64,000 bases of DNA from Desulforamulus aquiferis (GCA_004143605.1 AWVY01000018.1:18286-82285), one strand, 5' to 3'. Numbered from the stretch's first letter, positions 19,089 through 30,625 are shown. Notes: generated by a model not told the origin, from the letters alone. Numbers and translations are program-made.

Positions 19089-19669
19089 AATCCCTTACCG
19101 AATAGAGCTTCTTCAACAACTGAGCATATAATGTGCCCTAATAAAATATGAACTTCTTGAATTCTAGGTGTTTCACTTGAGGGTACTCTTATAATGTAAT
19201 CACAGTTACCAAACATTTTTCCTCCTGTAAGTCCGGTTAAAACAATACTTGTAATCTCTTTTTTTCTACATTCATCAAGGGCCTTTAAAATGTTTTTAGA
19301 GTTGCCTGAAGTAGATATGCCAATAAATATGTCCCCTTTTACCCCATTAGCTTGAATTTGCCGAGCAAACAAGTTATCGTAGCCGTAGTCATTGCCAATG
19401 GCTGTCAATATAGACGTATCAGTGGTGAGGGCAATTGCCGGTAGACCTGGCCGGTCAAAATAAAAGCGGCTTACTAACTCTCCTGCAATATGCTGGGCGT
19501 CTGCTGCACTGCCACCATTTCCTGCAATAATCACTTTATTTCCTATGCGATAAGCATCAATTATTCTTTTTGCTACTGTTTTAGTGATATGAATTATGCC
19601 ATCGTCTTCAATAATCTGATGCTTAAGACTAAACGATTTTTCGACTTGCTGTCGTATAAACCGCTCCAT
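19085..19669 (-). CDS. gmhA: Sedoheptulose 7-phosphate isomerase
   Basis: A 194-residue SIS-domain isomerase, the normal length for GmhA. The motif IIAGNGGSAADAQHIAGELV and the later GDIFIGISTSGNSKN form the phosphosugar-binding site; ETPRIQEVHILLGHIIC is the typical C-terminal helix with conserved Glu and His. It makes D-glycero-D-manno-heptose 7-phosphate, the first step of the GDP-heptose pathway. The last four bases overlap hddC. Uninterrupted. Confidence 0.92.
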   Translation of the reverse strand: MERFIRQQVEKSFSLKHQIIEDDGIIHITKTVAKRIIDAYRIGNKVIIAGNGGSAADAQHIAGELVSRFYFDRPGLPAIALTTDTSILTAIGNDYGYDNLFARQIQANGVKGDIFIGISTSGNSKNILKALDECRKKEITSIVLTGLTGGKMFGNCDYIIRVPSSETPRIQEVHILLGHIICSVVEEALFGKGF

Positions 19670-19696
19670 CCCTTACACCGTCCTTTCCATCAACAT

Positions 19697-20737
19697 CTAG
19701 GGTCCATCCTGTGTTCCGTTTTTGGTGAAATGAAAATTCATAATAAAACCATCTAGCATGCCTAGTTCTTTTAATAGCCGCATCCTATGGACGGGGTTAA
19801 CCATAAACATCATAAACCCTCCACCACCCGCACCTGATACTTTACCAGCATAAGCACCTGCTTGTATTGCAGTATGATATATGGAATCTAATTTATTGTT
19901 TGTGATAACCGAGGCCATCTTCTTTTTAGCCTCCCAAGATTTTCCCAGGAACTCGGCAAATTTTAAGATATCTCCCTTTAACAGCGCTTCTTTCATTATC
20001 AAAGCATCTTCCTTTATCTCATGCATAGCTGTAATTGATTTATGCTCCTTTCCCATTACGTTTTTTATTTGTTCATCAATTATCTTGGCTGAATCACGTG
20101 ATGTACCTGTATAAAAAAGAACAAGTGAGTTCTCCAACTCGTTAATAATCCAGTTCTTAACTCGTAAAGGGTTGACAATCACACGTTCACCCTCATAAAA
20201 TTCTATAAAATTAAACCCTCCAAAGGTAGCTGCGTACTGATCCTGTCGTCCACCACTTAACCCCACATCTAATCGTTCTATTTTATATGCTAACTGGGAA
20301 ATATCATAATCTCCCAGTGAAAAATGAAGCCATTCGTCAAAGGCTTTGATCATGGTTACAACCATTGTGGATGATGAACCAAGACCAGAACCTGCTGGTG
20401 CATCGGAATATGTAGTCATCATAAAGGATAATGGCCGACCTGCATTATATTGTTTAACAACACGGTTATATACTCCCTTATGCAAATCCATATTACCATC
20501 TAATTCTAGGTATTCAATGCTATCGCATTCCAAATATTCATTTCTGTCAGCAGCAAAAAATATAATTTTGTTATTATTAGTTATTTCAATAGTACAGTAA
20601 GCGTACATATCAATAGTTGCATTAAGAACATAACCACCAAAGTCATCACAATAAGGTGATACATCTGTACCGCCACCAGCCAGGCCAAGTCGTAGAGGTG
20701 CCTTTGCACGCACTATTTGTTTAATCACTTTTACCAT
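19697..20737 (-). CDS. hddA: D-glycero-alpha-D-manno-heptose 7-phosphate kinase
   Basis: GHMP-family kinase of about 346 residues. It begins with [20 protein letters not shown], and the ATP loop is [19 protein letters not shown]-terminal [17 protein letters not shown] is GHMP motif 3. The open frame reaches 20791, but that part overlaps the preceding glycosyltransferase and has no family match, so I start near 20737 (ATG) with a GTG at 20728 as the alternative; AAAGGATGG lies just upstream. It phosphorylates C1 of heptose 7-phosphate. Second reaction of the four-gene GDP-heptose set. Confidence 0.9.
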   Translation of the reverse strand: MVKVIKQIVRAKAPLRLGLAGGGTDVSPYCDDFGGYVLNATIDMYAYCTIEITNNNKIIFFAADRNEYLECDSIEYLELDGNMDLHKGVYNRVVKQYNAGRPLSFMMTTYSDAPAGSGLGSSSTMVVTMIKAFDEWLHFSLGDYDISQLAYKIERLDVGLSGGRQDQYAATFGGFNFIEFYEGERVIVNPLRVKNWIINELENSLVLFYTGTSRDSAKIIDEQIKNVMGKEHKSITAMHEIKEDALIMKEALLKGDILKFAEFLGKSWEAKKKMASVITNNKLDSIYHTAIQAGAYAGKVSGAGGGGFMMFMVNPVHRMRLLKELGMLDGFIMNFHFTKNGTQDGP

Positions 20738-20754
20738 CCTTTCACGGGTAATAA

Positions 20755-22031
20755 TTAAATCTCCAATAATTGATAAAATTGTCCTTTGCATAAATCAAAA
20801 TTATGGTAACTATTTACATAATCCCGTGCATTTTTAGATATATCTTGGCATATCTGTTCATTTTGAAATACTAACCTTACATATTTTAGAAACTCATCAT
20901 CATTATTTGCGACAAATATGTGTTTATTATTAGTCACCTTTAATCCTTCAACCCCTATGGCTGTTGTAATTACAGGTAACCCAAATCCCATGGCATCTAT
21001 TATTTTGGTTTTAATACCTGTGCCAAAATATATAGGAGCAACAAATGCCTTTGTAGTATTTAATAAAGCTGAAAAGTCATCTAAATAACCAGTTAATATT
21101 ATGTTACGGTCCCATTTCTGTTGATGCTTTTTTATTGCATCTGTTGCTTTATCCCCAATAATATAAAGTATAATATCCGGATATTCGCTGACCAGCCTAG
21201 GAAAAATTCTTTCTAAAAACCTTAACAATCCCATTTCATTGTGAGGTATGTTTAATTTCCCCATAAACGCTAGGGAGTAGGGAGTTTTTAGTGCTTCAAT
21301 ATCTATGACAGGCATTATATCTAGGGCTGGATATATACTATATATGTTTGATTTTTTGAGACTTGTTTTAGTTTTTCACGCTCAAAGGGCGATACTAGGA
21401 GTACTTTTTCAAAATTTTTGACTGATGTCTTTTCCCTATGTTTTAATAATGCTGATTCATATTTCAATATTATATTTCTGATTAATTTATTTGCTATAAC
21501 ATCAATAATCCTTGGGATTTTATTTGAAAATTCCCCCAACACATTTACTTCATTGTGTTCTAATAAATGTCTATATCTTAAGGACAACAGATCATCCATA
21601 TCCAGTATTATTAATTGTTCCAACTTATTAGATGCATCTTCAAAGTATTGTGCAGTACGCAACATATCACAAAATATAATATTAGGTCTTATATTACTAA
21701 CATCTTGCCACAGCTTATTTTTTATTGAGATGTTAAAATAGAAACATTCTTGTATTGATTTCTTTTTAATTAATGTATACTTTATTATATTAGTTGCACT
21801 ATTAATAATATTAGGTAAAGCTATAATTTTAATCTCTTTAATCTTAGAGTACCTATTCAACATATATTCTATTTGCTGTTCAAACTTTGAAGGGTCTTTT
21901 TCAAAACAATACAGGTATATTTCAATATCTTGTCTTAAGGATAAAAACTCAAGGTATTGCATTAGTGTTTTATGCCTACCGTTTTTTACAGGATAAGGCA
22001 TACAAGAAGTTAAAAATAGTATTTTCTTCAT
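20755..22031 (-). CDS. Glycosyltransferase, GT-B fold (family 4-like), frameshifted
   Basis: About 425 residues in two parts. The N-terminal domain starts [18 protein letters not shown] and includes [20 protein letters not shown]. After a frame change near 21320 the C-terminal donor-binding domain follows, with [29 protein letters not shown] and the acceptor/donor motif [20 protein letters not shown]. This pattern, with ExGxx replaced by [12 protein letters not shown], is common in capsule and exopolysaccharide transferases. Substrate cannot be read from sequence. Part of the leftward polysaccharide operon. Confidence 0.8.
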
Positions 22032-22051
22032 AATTATAGTTTAGACTCCTC

Positions 22052-23135
22052 TTATTCTATATATCTCAAGATTTCTCTCATTCTAAGAGCAGATTTATCG
22101 TAACTATATTGCTTTACATGTTCTAATCCAATATTTTTCATCTTCTCTAGCAATGTCTCGTCAGATAGCATTTTTACTAATTTTTCAGCTATATCGCTAG
22201 TATCATCAGCCTGGCAATAAAGGGCAGCGTCTTTACATACCTCAGGTAAGCTGCCTGAGTTTGCTGCTAAAACTGGAGTACCGCATGCCATTGCCTCAAG
22301 GGTGGAGACCCAAATCCTTCATATTTTGAGGGAAAAACAAATAATTTTGCACATCTATAAAGATTAATAATTTCATTATCATTTTCTATATAATCTAACA
22401 TTTTAATATCTCTGTCTTTCAGATGTATGTTTTCTTTACTAAAACCTTTATTATTACCACCTACAATATACAGTTTTGTATTACCTTTCTTTTGATCATC
22501 TATTGCTTCCCACGCACATATTAAATTTTTTACATTTTTTCTTGGATCTCTAGACCCTAAGTTCATTATGTACTTTGTATCTTGATACCCTTCAGTAATT
22601 TTATTTGTGTTATGATTTAAAAAATATCACTTACACCAGGGTATACAACTGATATATTTGACGGTTTCCCTAAACCATACTTAATTATTTCATTTTTGGA
22701 GAAGTTACTTACAGTAAAAATATGTTTAACTCGACGAGTAAGTTTTGGTAATAACCATCTATAATAGGTACCACTAGTTTTAGAAAACCACTCAGGACCC
22801 TCAAACACTGCAGCATCATGAAGAGTAACAACCTGATTTTCTACCAATAGGGGTCCTGTATTAGCCGGACTCCAAAGTAAGTAATCTTTATGTTCCTTGC
22901 ATAATTTAGGTAAATTACACTGCTCCCATAACCACCATTGGTTTAAATAAGAAAATTTATTTTTATCCTTAATAATTTTAAATCCCGAGATTTCACTTAA
23001 TAGGCATTCTTTTGGGGCAAATATGATTATTTCAAGTCCCTCAATTTTTCTAAATCCTTTAATCATCTCATATGCATAACGCTGAACACCCGTTATTTTT
23101 TTCATTAGAAAAGTACCGTTTATAGCAATTTTCAT
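22052..23135 (-). CDS. Family 4 glycosyltransferase, frameshifted
   Basis: About 360 residues across three frames. N-terminal domain: MKIAINGTFLMKKITGVQRY and the later VVTLHDAAVFEGPEWFSK. C-terminal domain: NLGSRDPRKNVKNLICAWE and the donor-binding stretch FVFPSKYEGFGSPPL, which continues as MACGTPVLAANSGSLPEV after the next frame change. Frame changes lie near 22610 and 22300. The set of motifs is the RfaG/mannosyltransferase-like GT4 type. It probably adds one sugar to the lipid-linked repeat unit; which sugar is unknown. Confidence 0.83.
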
Positions 23136-23178
23136 TTACAATCCCCAGTCTCACTTATTTTTTATTTAAAAGAAGATA

Positions 23179-24447
23179 TTAACTCTTAGCATATAAAATA
23201 TTTTGAAGGACTATTTTGTAATCAAACTTCGGATTAAGGGAATGAATATGAGCTATCAAAATACCACTACCAAAGGCAAAGTATGTATTTTCTAATACAT
23301 TTGCTGTTATTCCAAATGTCAATATTGATATTAATAAGACATATATATATTCATCAACCTTGTGGAGCTTCGGTTTTAGTAACCTGCTTCTACATAGTAG
23401 AAACGCTAAATAAAAAATTGCTGTAATTCCGAATAGGCTATAAAGATAGATAAAAATATTATCTCCTGGAGAATATCTAAGAGGTTCAAAATACTTTTGT
23501 GCTATGCCAATCCCTCCAACTCCTCTCCCAAAAGATATGCTGCCCTGATTATTAATCATTTCCATTGTTAATGGCCATATATAACTTATTCTTTGAAGAA
23601 AGGAGTTAAATACTTGGGGCATTAATTGATTTGATTCTATAGAGAAAATTGTAGATCCAACAGGTAACATAACAACTATTAAAAATACAGCTAAAGAAAC
23701 ATATATGTTGTAAATTTTAATGGTAATTTTTTTAAATATAAATATTATTGATAATAAAGCGTAAGTTAGCATAAGTCCTTTAGTAGTTGTCAAGATAATT
23801 ACTACACCTGCTATTAACCAAATAAACAACTTATAATAATAATTTTTTAGAAACACCATTAAATAAACTGATAGTAACAACACTTGACTTGCAGCCATAT
23901 ATGATGCCCTAGAAAAACCAGCTAGCCTTCTTATTCCCTCAGCAGTCCAATATCTTGACATTTCTATATCTATATCTCCCATTGCATAAGATACACCTTC
24001 CCAGGGATAAATAACAAAGTAGTTAATAATAATTCCAATGCAAGATACATAGAATAATGGTATTATGTAACTCTTAATATTATTAAAACCTATCTGACAT
24101 ATAAAACCATAAATTGCTACCCCTAACAATATTGGTGTCAATACCTTTAGTCCAAATAGTACCTGAAATATGTTGTCCGTATAAATAAAACCAATTATAG
24201 AAAATAGTATAAATATATATATTGCTTTTATATATAATTTATCTATGCGGACTTTTATAATAAATCTGGTTAATATAAACAACACAAATAAATCTCTTAT
24301 GTAAATCAATTCCACCATATTAATTAGTTGTAGACAATATCTAATCGGCGCCTCTATAACAAAACTCCAAAAATATATTATCAACATACAACATATTAAT
24401 TTATTAATCATTTTAATCACCATTATCAATTGAATTGACATCACCAT
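23179..24447 (-). CDS. O-antigen-ligase/Wzy-like polysaccharide polymerase
   Basis: A very hydrophobic protein with about 10-12 membrane segments and one larger external loop at about 280-330 (FGRGVGGIGIAQKYFEPL), the layout of Wzy polymerases and O-antigen ligases. The frame opens at 24447, but an ATG at 24411 (MINKLICCML) preceded by GGTGAT looks like the better start. The likely role is joining of repeat units on the outer face of the membrane. Assigned from topology and operon context; sequence motifs are weak in this family. Uninterrupted. Confidence 0.75.
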   Translation of the reverse strand: MVMSIQLIMVIKMINKLICCMLIIYFWSFVIEAPIRYCLQLINMVELIYIRDLFVLFILTRFIIKVRIDKLYIKAIYIFILFSIIGFIYTDNIFQVLFGLKVLTPILLGVAIYGFICQIGFNNIKSYIIPLFYVSCIGIIINYFVIYPWEGVSYAMGDIDIEMSRYWTAEGIRRLAGFSRASYMAASQVLLLSVYLMVFLKNYYYKLFIWLIAGVVIILTTTKGLMLTYALLSIIFIFKKITIKIYNIYVSLAVFLIVVMLPVGSTIFSIESNQLMPQVFNSFLQRISYIWPLTMEMINNQGSISFGRGVGGIGIAQKYFEPLRYSPGDNIFIYLYSLFGITAIFYLAFLLCRSRLLKPKLHKVDEYIYVLLISILTFGITANVLENTYFAFGSGILIAHIHSLNPKFDYKIVLQNILYAKS

Positions 24448-24450
24448 AAC

Positions 24451-25646
24451 TTATCTTTTAACTAAGGAAAGATAGATTTTTAAATAGCTCTTGGCAATCT
24501 TTCCAGGTAAAAACTCCATTGCTTTTTTCAAACAGGCATCTTCCATTTGCTCAATAAGTTCTGGCCTAGTTGCTATATCATTTATTATTTTCAATAAATT
24601 TTCTGGTTTCTCTGGATCAAATAGAAACCCAGTACTTTCATTTTCAACCAATTCCGGTATGCCTCCACGACATGAGGCAATAACCGGTACACCATATGAA
24701 TACGCCTCAAAGGTGATTCGTCCCAACGGTTCATTCCATAGGGAAGGAATAATTAGAACGTCTATCTCTGGATAAAATTCTTCCACAGGAATAAATCCTA
24801 GAAAACTTATATTGTTCATTGAATATTTTTTTGACAATGCTTTTATATATTGTTTATCACCGCTGCCAGCTATTTTTAAAGTTATATTTTTTTTGTGTAA
24901 TGGCAACTTATCAATAGCCTTTAATATAACTTCAATTCCTTTGTTAGGTGTTATCCTTCCTATGAACCTAATCTAAGTCCTTGATCACTTTTGCTCTTTT
25001 TATAGTACCTTTTATTTTCATATGCATTGTATATAGTTGAATGCTTTGCACCCTTAAAAGCACCTAGAGATAAATGTTTTTCCAAAATATAATTACTAAC
25101 ACCTACTACCGCATCTACAAACTTCGTAAAATATATCTTTGGAAAAGAATATCCTTTACAAATCAAACACTGTTTTTCACAATTACTGTATTTGTCAAAC
25201 ATCGTACATTTTGGACATAATAAATAATAATCCCTAATGGTGTGAACTATTGGTATTGATAACTTTTTTATCTCAGACCATACTAACGGGGAAAAACACA
25301 TCAGGTTATTCGTATGAACAATATCTGGCTTTTCGGCTTTAATAATTTCTTTAATATATCTAACCATCCAAGGATTATATATATCAATTAAATGCCAAAG
25401 GGGTTTTAAAAACATAGGATTACTTCTTTTTTTAAAGGGCCAATAGATATTTTTCAAACTAAGATAGTGTACTTTTACTCCATTTACATCCTGGGCTTCA
25501 CAAACGTTTTTCTCAGAAGCTGATATTACCACTGCTTTATGTCCTTCTTTTACTAAGGCCTCAGCAAGGTATTGCACTGAACGTTCTGCACCACCCATTA
25601 TATTAGGATGATAAAGAGTGTTTATAAAAACTATCTTCAAACTCAA
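24451..25646 (-). CDS. Family 4 glycosyltransferase, frameshifted
   Basis: About 398 residues. The N-terminal domain has NTLYHPNIMGGAERSVQYLA, the usual GT4 acceptor-side motif, and VHTIRDYYLLCPKCTMFD with a Cys-rich loop (CPKC, CEKQCLICKG) that may bind metal. After a frame change near 24960, the sequence runs on as IRFIGRITPNKGIEVILKA. The donor site is IIPSLWNEPLGRITFEAYSY. Third glycosyltransferase of the operon. The four clustered cysteines occur in a subset of GT4 enzymes. Donor sugar unknown. Confidence 0.85.
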
Positions 25647-25685
25647 TCACTCCGAATCTTTTGTACCAAAAACCATCTATTCTTT

Positions 25686-26540
25686 CTACATTGATTTACT
25701 TATCATGGCTTGATTACTATCACTTTCTTTAGCACTTTTTGAAAGATTCAATACCTCTAAAATACTGACTAGCAATAAAGAAAGCATTAATCCTAAGGCA
25801 AATGCGATTAACATATTTTTAAATAAATTAGGTCCTACCGGCCGCTCAGGACTTGTTGCTTCAGAAAACACCAAGAACTGAGTGTGCCCAATATTAATAG
25901 ATCTGGCAATCTTTGTTTGTATAATTTTGTTTTCCAAAGATGAAACCATTTGCATTAGTAGGTTTTTATCGTAATCGGTAGTAGCTAATAATAATTGTTC
26001 GTTTAGTCTATCAACTTCTCCAACCATTGATAAAATAGCTGAGTTAACAAACTGCAATCTCTTTTCACCCATCAATATCATGAATTCCTGACAAAAGGCA
26101 TTTGCAATATCTGCAGCTAGAGCCGGACTATTATTCCTTACCGTGATTTCAAGTAAATTCGATTCTTTTGGATTGGTTACCCTGATTTGGCTTCTTATAA
26201 TCTGGGACGTATAGCCCTTTTCCTCAAGCTTAAGCTTCTTAATTGTCCTTTCCATAAGAACTTCACTCTTTGCCTGTAATATATAACTATTCATAGTTAA
26301 TACCGGAAACTGTGGAACGGCTTGTAAAATAAAATTAAAATCTGCCTTTTGATTATTACTCTCTAAGTTTTGAGTAAAAGAAGTTACCAAAATAACAGAC
26401 TTTGTCTCATAAACTGGTGATAAGATATAGCTGCTATATAAACCGGTGATTACTACAAATGATGTTACAACAGCTATAATTAATAAAAATCTCCTTTTTA
26501 AGACATTAATGATAATATAAACATCGATATCTTTTTCCAT
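25686..26540 (-). CDS. Chain-length determinant (Wzz/YveK-like polysaccharide copolymerase)
   Basis: A 284-residue protein with one membrane span near the N-terminus (FLLIIAVVTSFVVITGLYSS) and one near the C-terminus (NMLIAFALGLMLSLLLVSIL), preceded by the proline-rich SPERPVGPN typical of Wzz-type proteins. The middle is predicted coiled coil. Such proteins set chain length together with Wzy. In many Firmicutes a tyrosine kinase gene follows; none is present here, so control by phosphorylation is not evident at this locus. Uninterrupted. Confidence 0.87.
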   Translation of the reverse strand: MEKDIDVYIIINVLKRRFLLIIAVVTSFVVITGLYSSYILSPVYETKSVILVTSFTQNLESNNQKADFNFILQAVPQFPVLTMNSYILQAKSEVLMERTIKKLKLEEKGYTSQIIRSQIRVTNPKESNLLEITVRNNSPALAADIANAFCQEFMILMGEKRLQFVNSAILSMVGEVDRLNEQLLLATTDYDKNLLMQMVSSLENKIIQTKIARSINIGHTQFLVFSEATSPERPVGPNLFKNMLIAFALGLMLSLLLVSILEVLNLSKSAKESDSNQAMISKSM

Positions 26541-26566
26541 CAGCTTCTCCTCTTACAAACCCTAAA

Positions 26567-27538
26567 TTAATAGCTAGTTATATGATTTTTTTCAAGATTA
26601 GCAACCAGATGGTTAAAATATTCTATTGTCATATTTAGACCATCTACTAACTTAATTGCCGGTCTCCATCCGAGTTTCTCCATGGCTTTAGAAATATCTG
26701 GCTTTCTTTGCATAGGATCATCAGTAGGCAGTTTCAAATGGACAAGTTTTGAGTCGGTATTTGTTAATTCCAAAACTATATTAGCCAATTCTAAAATTGT
26801 AAATTCTTCGGAATTACCTAAGTTAATTGGCTGAAAAATATCAGTAGTATTCATGGTAAGAACAATTCCATTAATTAGATCATCGATATAACAAAATGAC
26901 CTGGTCTGTTGACCATCACCATATACAGTCAAATCCTTACCCTTTAATGCCTGTACAATAAAATTACTCACTACCCTTCCATCGTTAGGATGCATGCGCG
27001 GACCGTAGGTATTGAAAATTCTTACAACCCTTATATCCGTACCGTATTGCCTATGATAATCAAAGAGTAGAGTCTCTGCACATCTTTTCCCCTCGTCATA
27101 GCAAGCCCTAGGCCCTATTGGGTTCACATATCCACGATAGCTTTCCATTTGAGGGTGAACCTGGGGATCACCATACACCTCACTAGTGGATGCTTGAAGA
27201 ATTCTCGCCTTGGTTTGCCTGGCCAGTTCAAGCATATTAATAGTACCTAGTACACTGGTTTTAGTCGTTTTTATTGGATCATATTGATAATGAATTGGTG
27301 ATGCAGGGCAGGCAAAATTATATATTTCATCAACTTCCAGAAGAATAGGCTCGATAATGTCATGTCTAATAAACTCAAATTTTGGGTTGTTCATAAGGTG
27401 GATTATATTTGCCTTTGAGCCGGTAAACAGATTATCTAAACAAATTACTTCATGTCCATCATTTATAAGTCTTTCGCACAGGTGTGATCCTACAAAACCT
27501 GCTCCACCAGTTACCAAAATCCTTTTTAAACTATTCAT
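26567..27538 (-). CDS. UDP-glucuronate decarboxylase (UDP-xylose synthase)
   Basis: A 323-residue extended short-chain dehydrogenase. N-terminal Rossmann motif [16 protein letters not shown]; active-site region [19 protein letters not shown] and [10 protein letters not shown] (YxxxK). The segments [19 protein letters not shown] and [20 protein letters not shown] are diagnostic for UXS enzymes rather than galE. It converts UDP-glucuronate, produced by the neighbouring UDP-glucose dehydrogenase, to UDP-xylose. It overlaps that gene by 8 bases. Uninterrupted. The pair indicates that xylose and possibly glucuronate are in the polymer. Confidence 0.93.
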   Translation of the reverse strand: MNSLKRILVTGGAGFVGSHLCERLINDGHEVICLDNLFTGSKANIIHLMNNPKFEFIRHDIIEPILLEVDEIYNFACPASPIHYQYDPIKTTKTSVLGTINMLELARQTKARILQASTSEVYGDPQVHPQMESYRGYVNPIGPRACYDEGKRCAETLLFDYHRQYGTDIRVVRIFNTYGPRMHPNDGRVVSNFIVQALKGKDLTVYGDGQQTRSFCYIDDLINGIVLTMNTTDIFQPINLGNSEEFTILELANIVLELTNTDSKLVHLKLPTDDPMQRKPDISKAMEKLGWRPAIKLVDGLNMTIEYFNHLVANLEKNHITSY

Positions 27539-28864
27539 TATTGCCGTTCCTTCCTATGCAATAATATTCAAAACCCATTTGCTTCATTTTTTTAGGATCA
27601 TACTGATTTCTTCCATCAAATATTGTTGGTGTTTTCATTACCCTTAGCATTCTGTGAAAATCCGGTCGCCTGTAGTTGTTCCACTCAGTTAATAGTAGAA
27701 GTGCTTCCACCCCTTCAAGGGCGCTATAATTATTTTCATAGTAAGTGATGCCATGTTCACCAAGTAATTCTCTTGCTACAGAGATAGCAATAGGATCATG
27801 TGCATTAATTTTTGCACCTTTTTCAACTAATCCGTTAATAATCTCTAATGAAGGTGCTTCCCTCATGTCGTCAGTATTGGGTTTAAAGGCTAGTCCCCAA
27901 ATCGCAAAGGTATAGCCGGATAAATCTTTTCCATATTTATTGACAACCATTTCAACCAATAAGCCCTTTTGTGCTATATTAACCATTTCAACCGAATTTA
28001 ATATTTCCGTTGGAACCCCCAATTCATTTGCTGTACGTATCAAAGCCTGAACATCTTTAGGGAAGCAGGAGCCTCCATACCCAATACCAGCATATAAAAA
28101 TGGCATTCCTATTCTCGAATCTGAACCAATACCAAGTCTAACTTGTTCGATATCAGCTCCGCTTGCATCACATATCCTGCTTATCTCATTTATAAAGCTA
28201 ATTCTAGTGGCAAGCATGGAATTTGCAGCATATTTAGTTAATTCTGCTGAAGATATATTCATTATCAAAACTTGATGCCCATTTCTTAAAAAGGGGCTAT
28301 ATAATTCCTTCATCAATTCACCGGTTCTAACATTATCTGTTCCTATGACTATGCGATCAGGTCGTAAAAAATCTTCAATGGCTGCACCTTCTTTTAGAAA
28401 CTCTGGGTTAGAAACTACATCAAACTCTATATCCGTACGTTCTCTTAACAAAAGTTCTTCATAAATCACCTGTCTAACTTTTAGCCCAGTCTTTACAGGA
28501 ACTGTTGATTTATTAATAATTATTTTATAATTATTAATATTTTACCAATCTCCCTAGCCACACCTATTACATGTGTCAAATCAGCCGAACCATCTTCTTT
28601 TGGAGGCGTGCCTACAGCTATAAATAAGAAAAGGCTATTTTCCATTGCTTCAGATAAACTTGTTGTGAAACGAAGCCTACCTTCTTCTTTATTCCTTTTT
28701 ACCATCTCCTCAAGTCCTGGCTCATAAATTGGTATCACACCATTACATAACTTCTTAATCTTTTCCTCATCAATATCAACACACCAAACATTATGGCCCA
28801 TTTCAGCAAAACAAGTTCCAGTTACCAATCCAACATAACCAGTACCAATAGTACAAATGTCCAC
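27531..28864 (-). CDS. ugd: UDP-glucose 6-dehydrogenase, frameshifted
   Basis: About 444 residues, the normal length. The start is GTG at 28864 after GGGAGGAG. N-terminal NAD motif [19 protein letters not shown]; catalytic cysteine in [18 protein letters not shown]-terminal [16 protein letters not shown] frame change near 28520 (A/T-rich run) interrupts the segment that continues [15 protein letters not shown]. It oxidises UDP-glucose to UDP-glucuronate and feeds the UXS gene that overlaps its 3' end. Confidence 0.93.
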
Positions 28865-28892
28865 CTAATCTCCTCCCATTTTTATCTCATAA

Positions 28893-30410
28893 TTAATAAG
28901 CTCCTTTACCATTTAAAACAACTCCTATTGTCTTAATTAATAAAAACAAATCCAACCATGGTGACCAATTTTGTACATACCAAGCATCCAAGTCAATTCG
29001 TTGATTAAAATCAAGATTACTCCTGCCAGAAACCTGCCACAAGCCAGTTACACCTGGTTTCACTGATAAGCCGATTTGGAATAATTCATTTTCTTCTAAC
29101 CCATCAAGTTCGTATAATGGCCTTGGCCGGGGACCTACAAGACTCATTTCACCTTTTATGATATTTATAATTTGCGGTAGCTCATCCAAACTAGTTTTTC
29201 TAAGAAATCTACCTATCTTTGTGATTCTAGGATCCTTTTTGAGTTTAAAGTTGACTTGCCATTCCTTTCTCATATCCTCATTTTTATCTAGGGCTTGTTT
29301 TAAAACCTCCTCAGCATTAGTAACCATGGTTCTGAATTTGTAGCAATTGAAGGTTTTGCCATTCACACCAAGTCTCTTTTGAATAAATATTGGACTACCC
29401 CTTGAATCCAATCCAATTACTACAAATATTAATATTAATAGTGGCAAAGCAATTATAAATACGGTAGCTCCTAAGATTAGATCTATTGATTTCTTAATTA
29501 GTATGTTAGTTTGATTATTTAGGTTGTTTTTAAATCTTAATATTAGAGTTTTGTCACTGAAGAAATAGTCTACCTCAACCCCTGAAAGAGGAGCCCTAAA
29601 CAGATCTGGAATCATTAATATTGAACAAGATACGTTATGTAAATGATTTATTAATTTGACAGTTTCAGTACTTGATAATCCATGGACTGCAATAATAACA
29701 TCTTTAACGCCAGTTACCTTCATCACTTCACTTACACCTAAAAAGTTGCCTAGAACTCGCAGTGTCTTATGCTCATGCTGCGAAACCAACTGTCCAGGTG
29801 AAATATTGTTATCTATAAAACCAACAACTTCATATCCCATAGTTCTCTCTTTTTCCAATACATTAGCAAGTAATTTTCCCATCTTCGTAGCACCAATAAT
29901 TAGAACGGAACAATTATAAATGCTATATTTATATAAAGTAATTTTAGAGAAATACCTTGCAATAGGTATAAATATAAGTGTTAAAATCCATTGAGATAAT
30001 ATAATTGTTTGAAACACTTCTCCTTCCAATTTTGTTAAGAATAATATAGCAAGTGTAATCACAAATGCTAAAGTGCTTGAACGAATTAATTTCTCAAACT
30101 CCCTCCACCAAGTAATTCTACTGGTATATAAACCGTCGAAAAATACACACATAACCATTATTATTGGATAACACACAAGGTGAGTATTAACAACAAAATT
30201 GATTAATGAATCTGCAAAAATATATGTTGTAATTACTACGGAAAAGCAACTTATAAGATAGAAAGCTATTAAATCAATAGCCAATAGTGTAGCTGCATGT
30301 AGAATTACTTTTAAAACACTAATAAAACCTGATGTAAAGTTAATGCTTTTATTATCTAAATTTGAATATTTCATGAAAATTCTTCTGTTAAATTGGGGAC
30401 CAATAGACAT
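28893..30410 (-). CDS. Initiating undecaprenyl-phosphate sugar phosphotransferase (WbaP/EpsE type)
   Basis: A 505-residue polyprenol phosphohexosyltransferase, full length. Four or five N-terminal membrane segments, a central nucleotide-binding-like domain (VLIIGATKMGKLLANVLEKE), another membrane segment and the catalytic domain with QKRLGVNGKTFNCYKFRTM, LRKTSLDELPQIINIIKGEM, SLVGPRPR and KPGVTGLWQVSGRS. It transfers a sugar-1-phosphate to the lipid carrier and starts the repeat unit. The ATG follows GGAGGAATAA. First gene of the polysaccharide operon. Uninterrupted. Confidence 0.93.
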   Translation of the reverse strand: MSIGPQFNRRIFMKYSNLDNKSINFTSGFISVLKVILHAATLLAIDLIAFYLISCFSVVITTYIFADSLINFVVNTHLVCYPIIMVMCVFFDGLYTSRITWWREFEKLIRSSTLAFVITLAILFLTKLEGEVFQTIILSQWILTLIFIPIARYFSKITLYKYSIYNCSVLIIGATKMGKLLANVLEKERTMGYEVVGFIDNNISPGQLVSQHEHKTLRVLGNFLGVSEVMKVTGVKDVIIAVHGLSSTETVKLINHLHNVSCSILMIPDLFRAPLSGVEVDYFFSDKTLILRFKNNLNNQTNILIKKSIDLILGATVFIIALPLLILIFVVIGLDSRGSPIFIQKRLGVNGKTFNCYKFRTMVTNAEEVLKQALDKNEDMRKEWQVNFKLKKDPRITKIGRFLRKTSLDELPQIINIIKGEMSLVGPRPRPLYELDGLEENELFQIGLSVKPGVTGLWQVSGRSNLDFNQRIDLDAWYVQNWSPWLDLFLLIKTIGVVLNGKGAY

Positions 30411-30625
30411 TTATTCCTCCTCCACTCGAACAATAAATAAAATATACAGTTATAAGGAGTTTTATTTTTTTATTTATCACCATTGTTTACTAATAATGAC
30501 AAGAACATCATACAATATCATTCTTCTAATGCCATCCTTCTGAGGTATGATGTAAAGTTTGATTAATTTTTATAATCCATCATACTTAGCTAATACTCAT
30601 TAGTGATATTGGTTTTCTAAAATTA
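30411..30625. other. AT-rich intergenic region upstream of the polysaccharide operon
   Basis: No gene is evident. It must hold the leftward promoter of the operon, but I see no convincing -35/-10 pair. GTATGAT/ATCATAC-like words occur twice. Confidence 0.3.

Noticed and set aside
20738..20791. N-terminal extension of the heptose kinase
   Set aside because: Overlaps the preceding glycosyltransferase gene and has no GHMP similarity.
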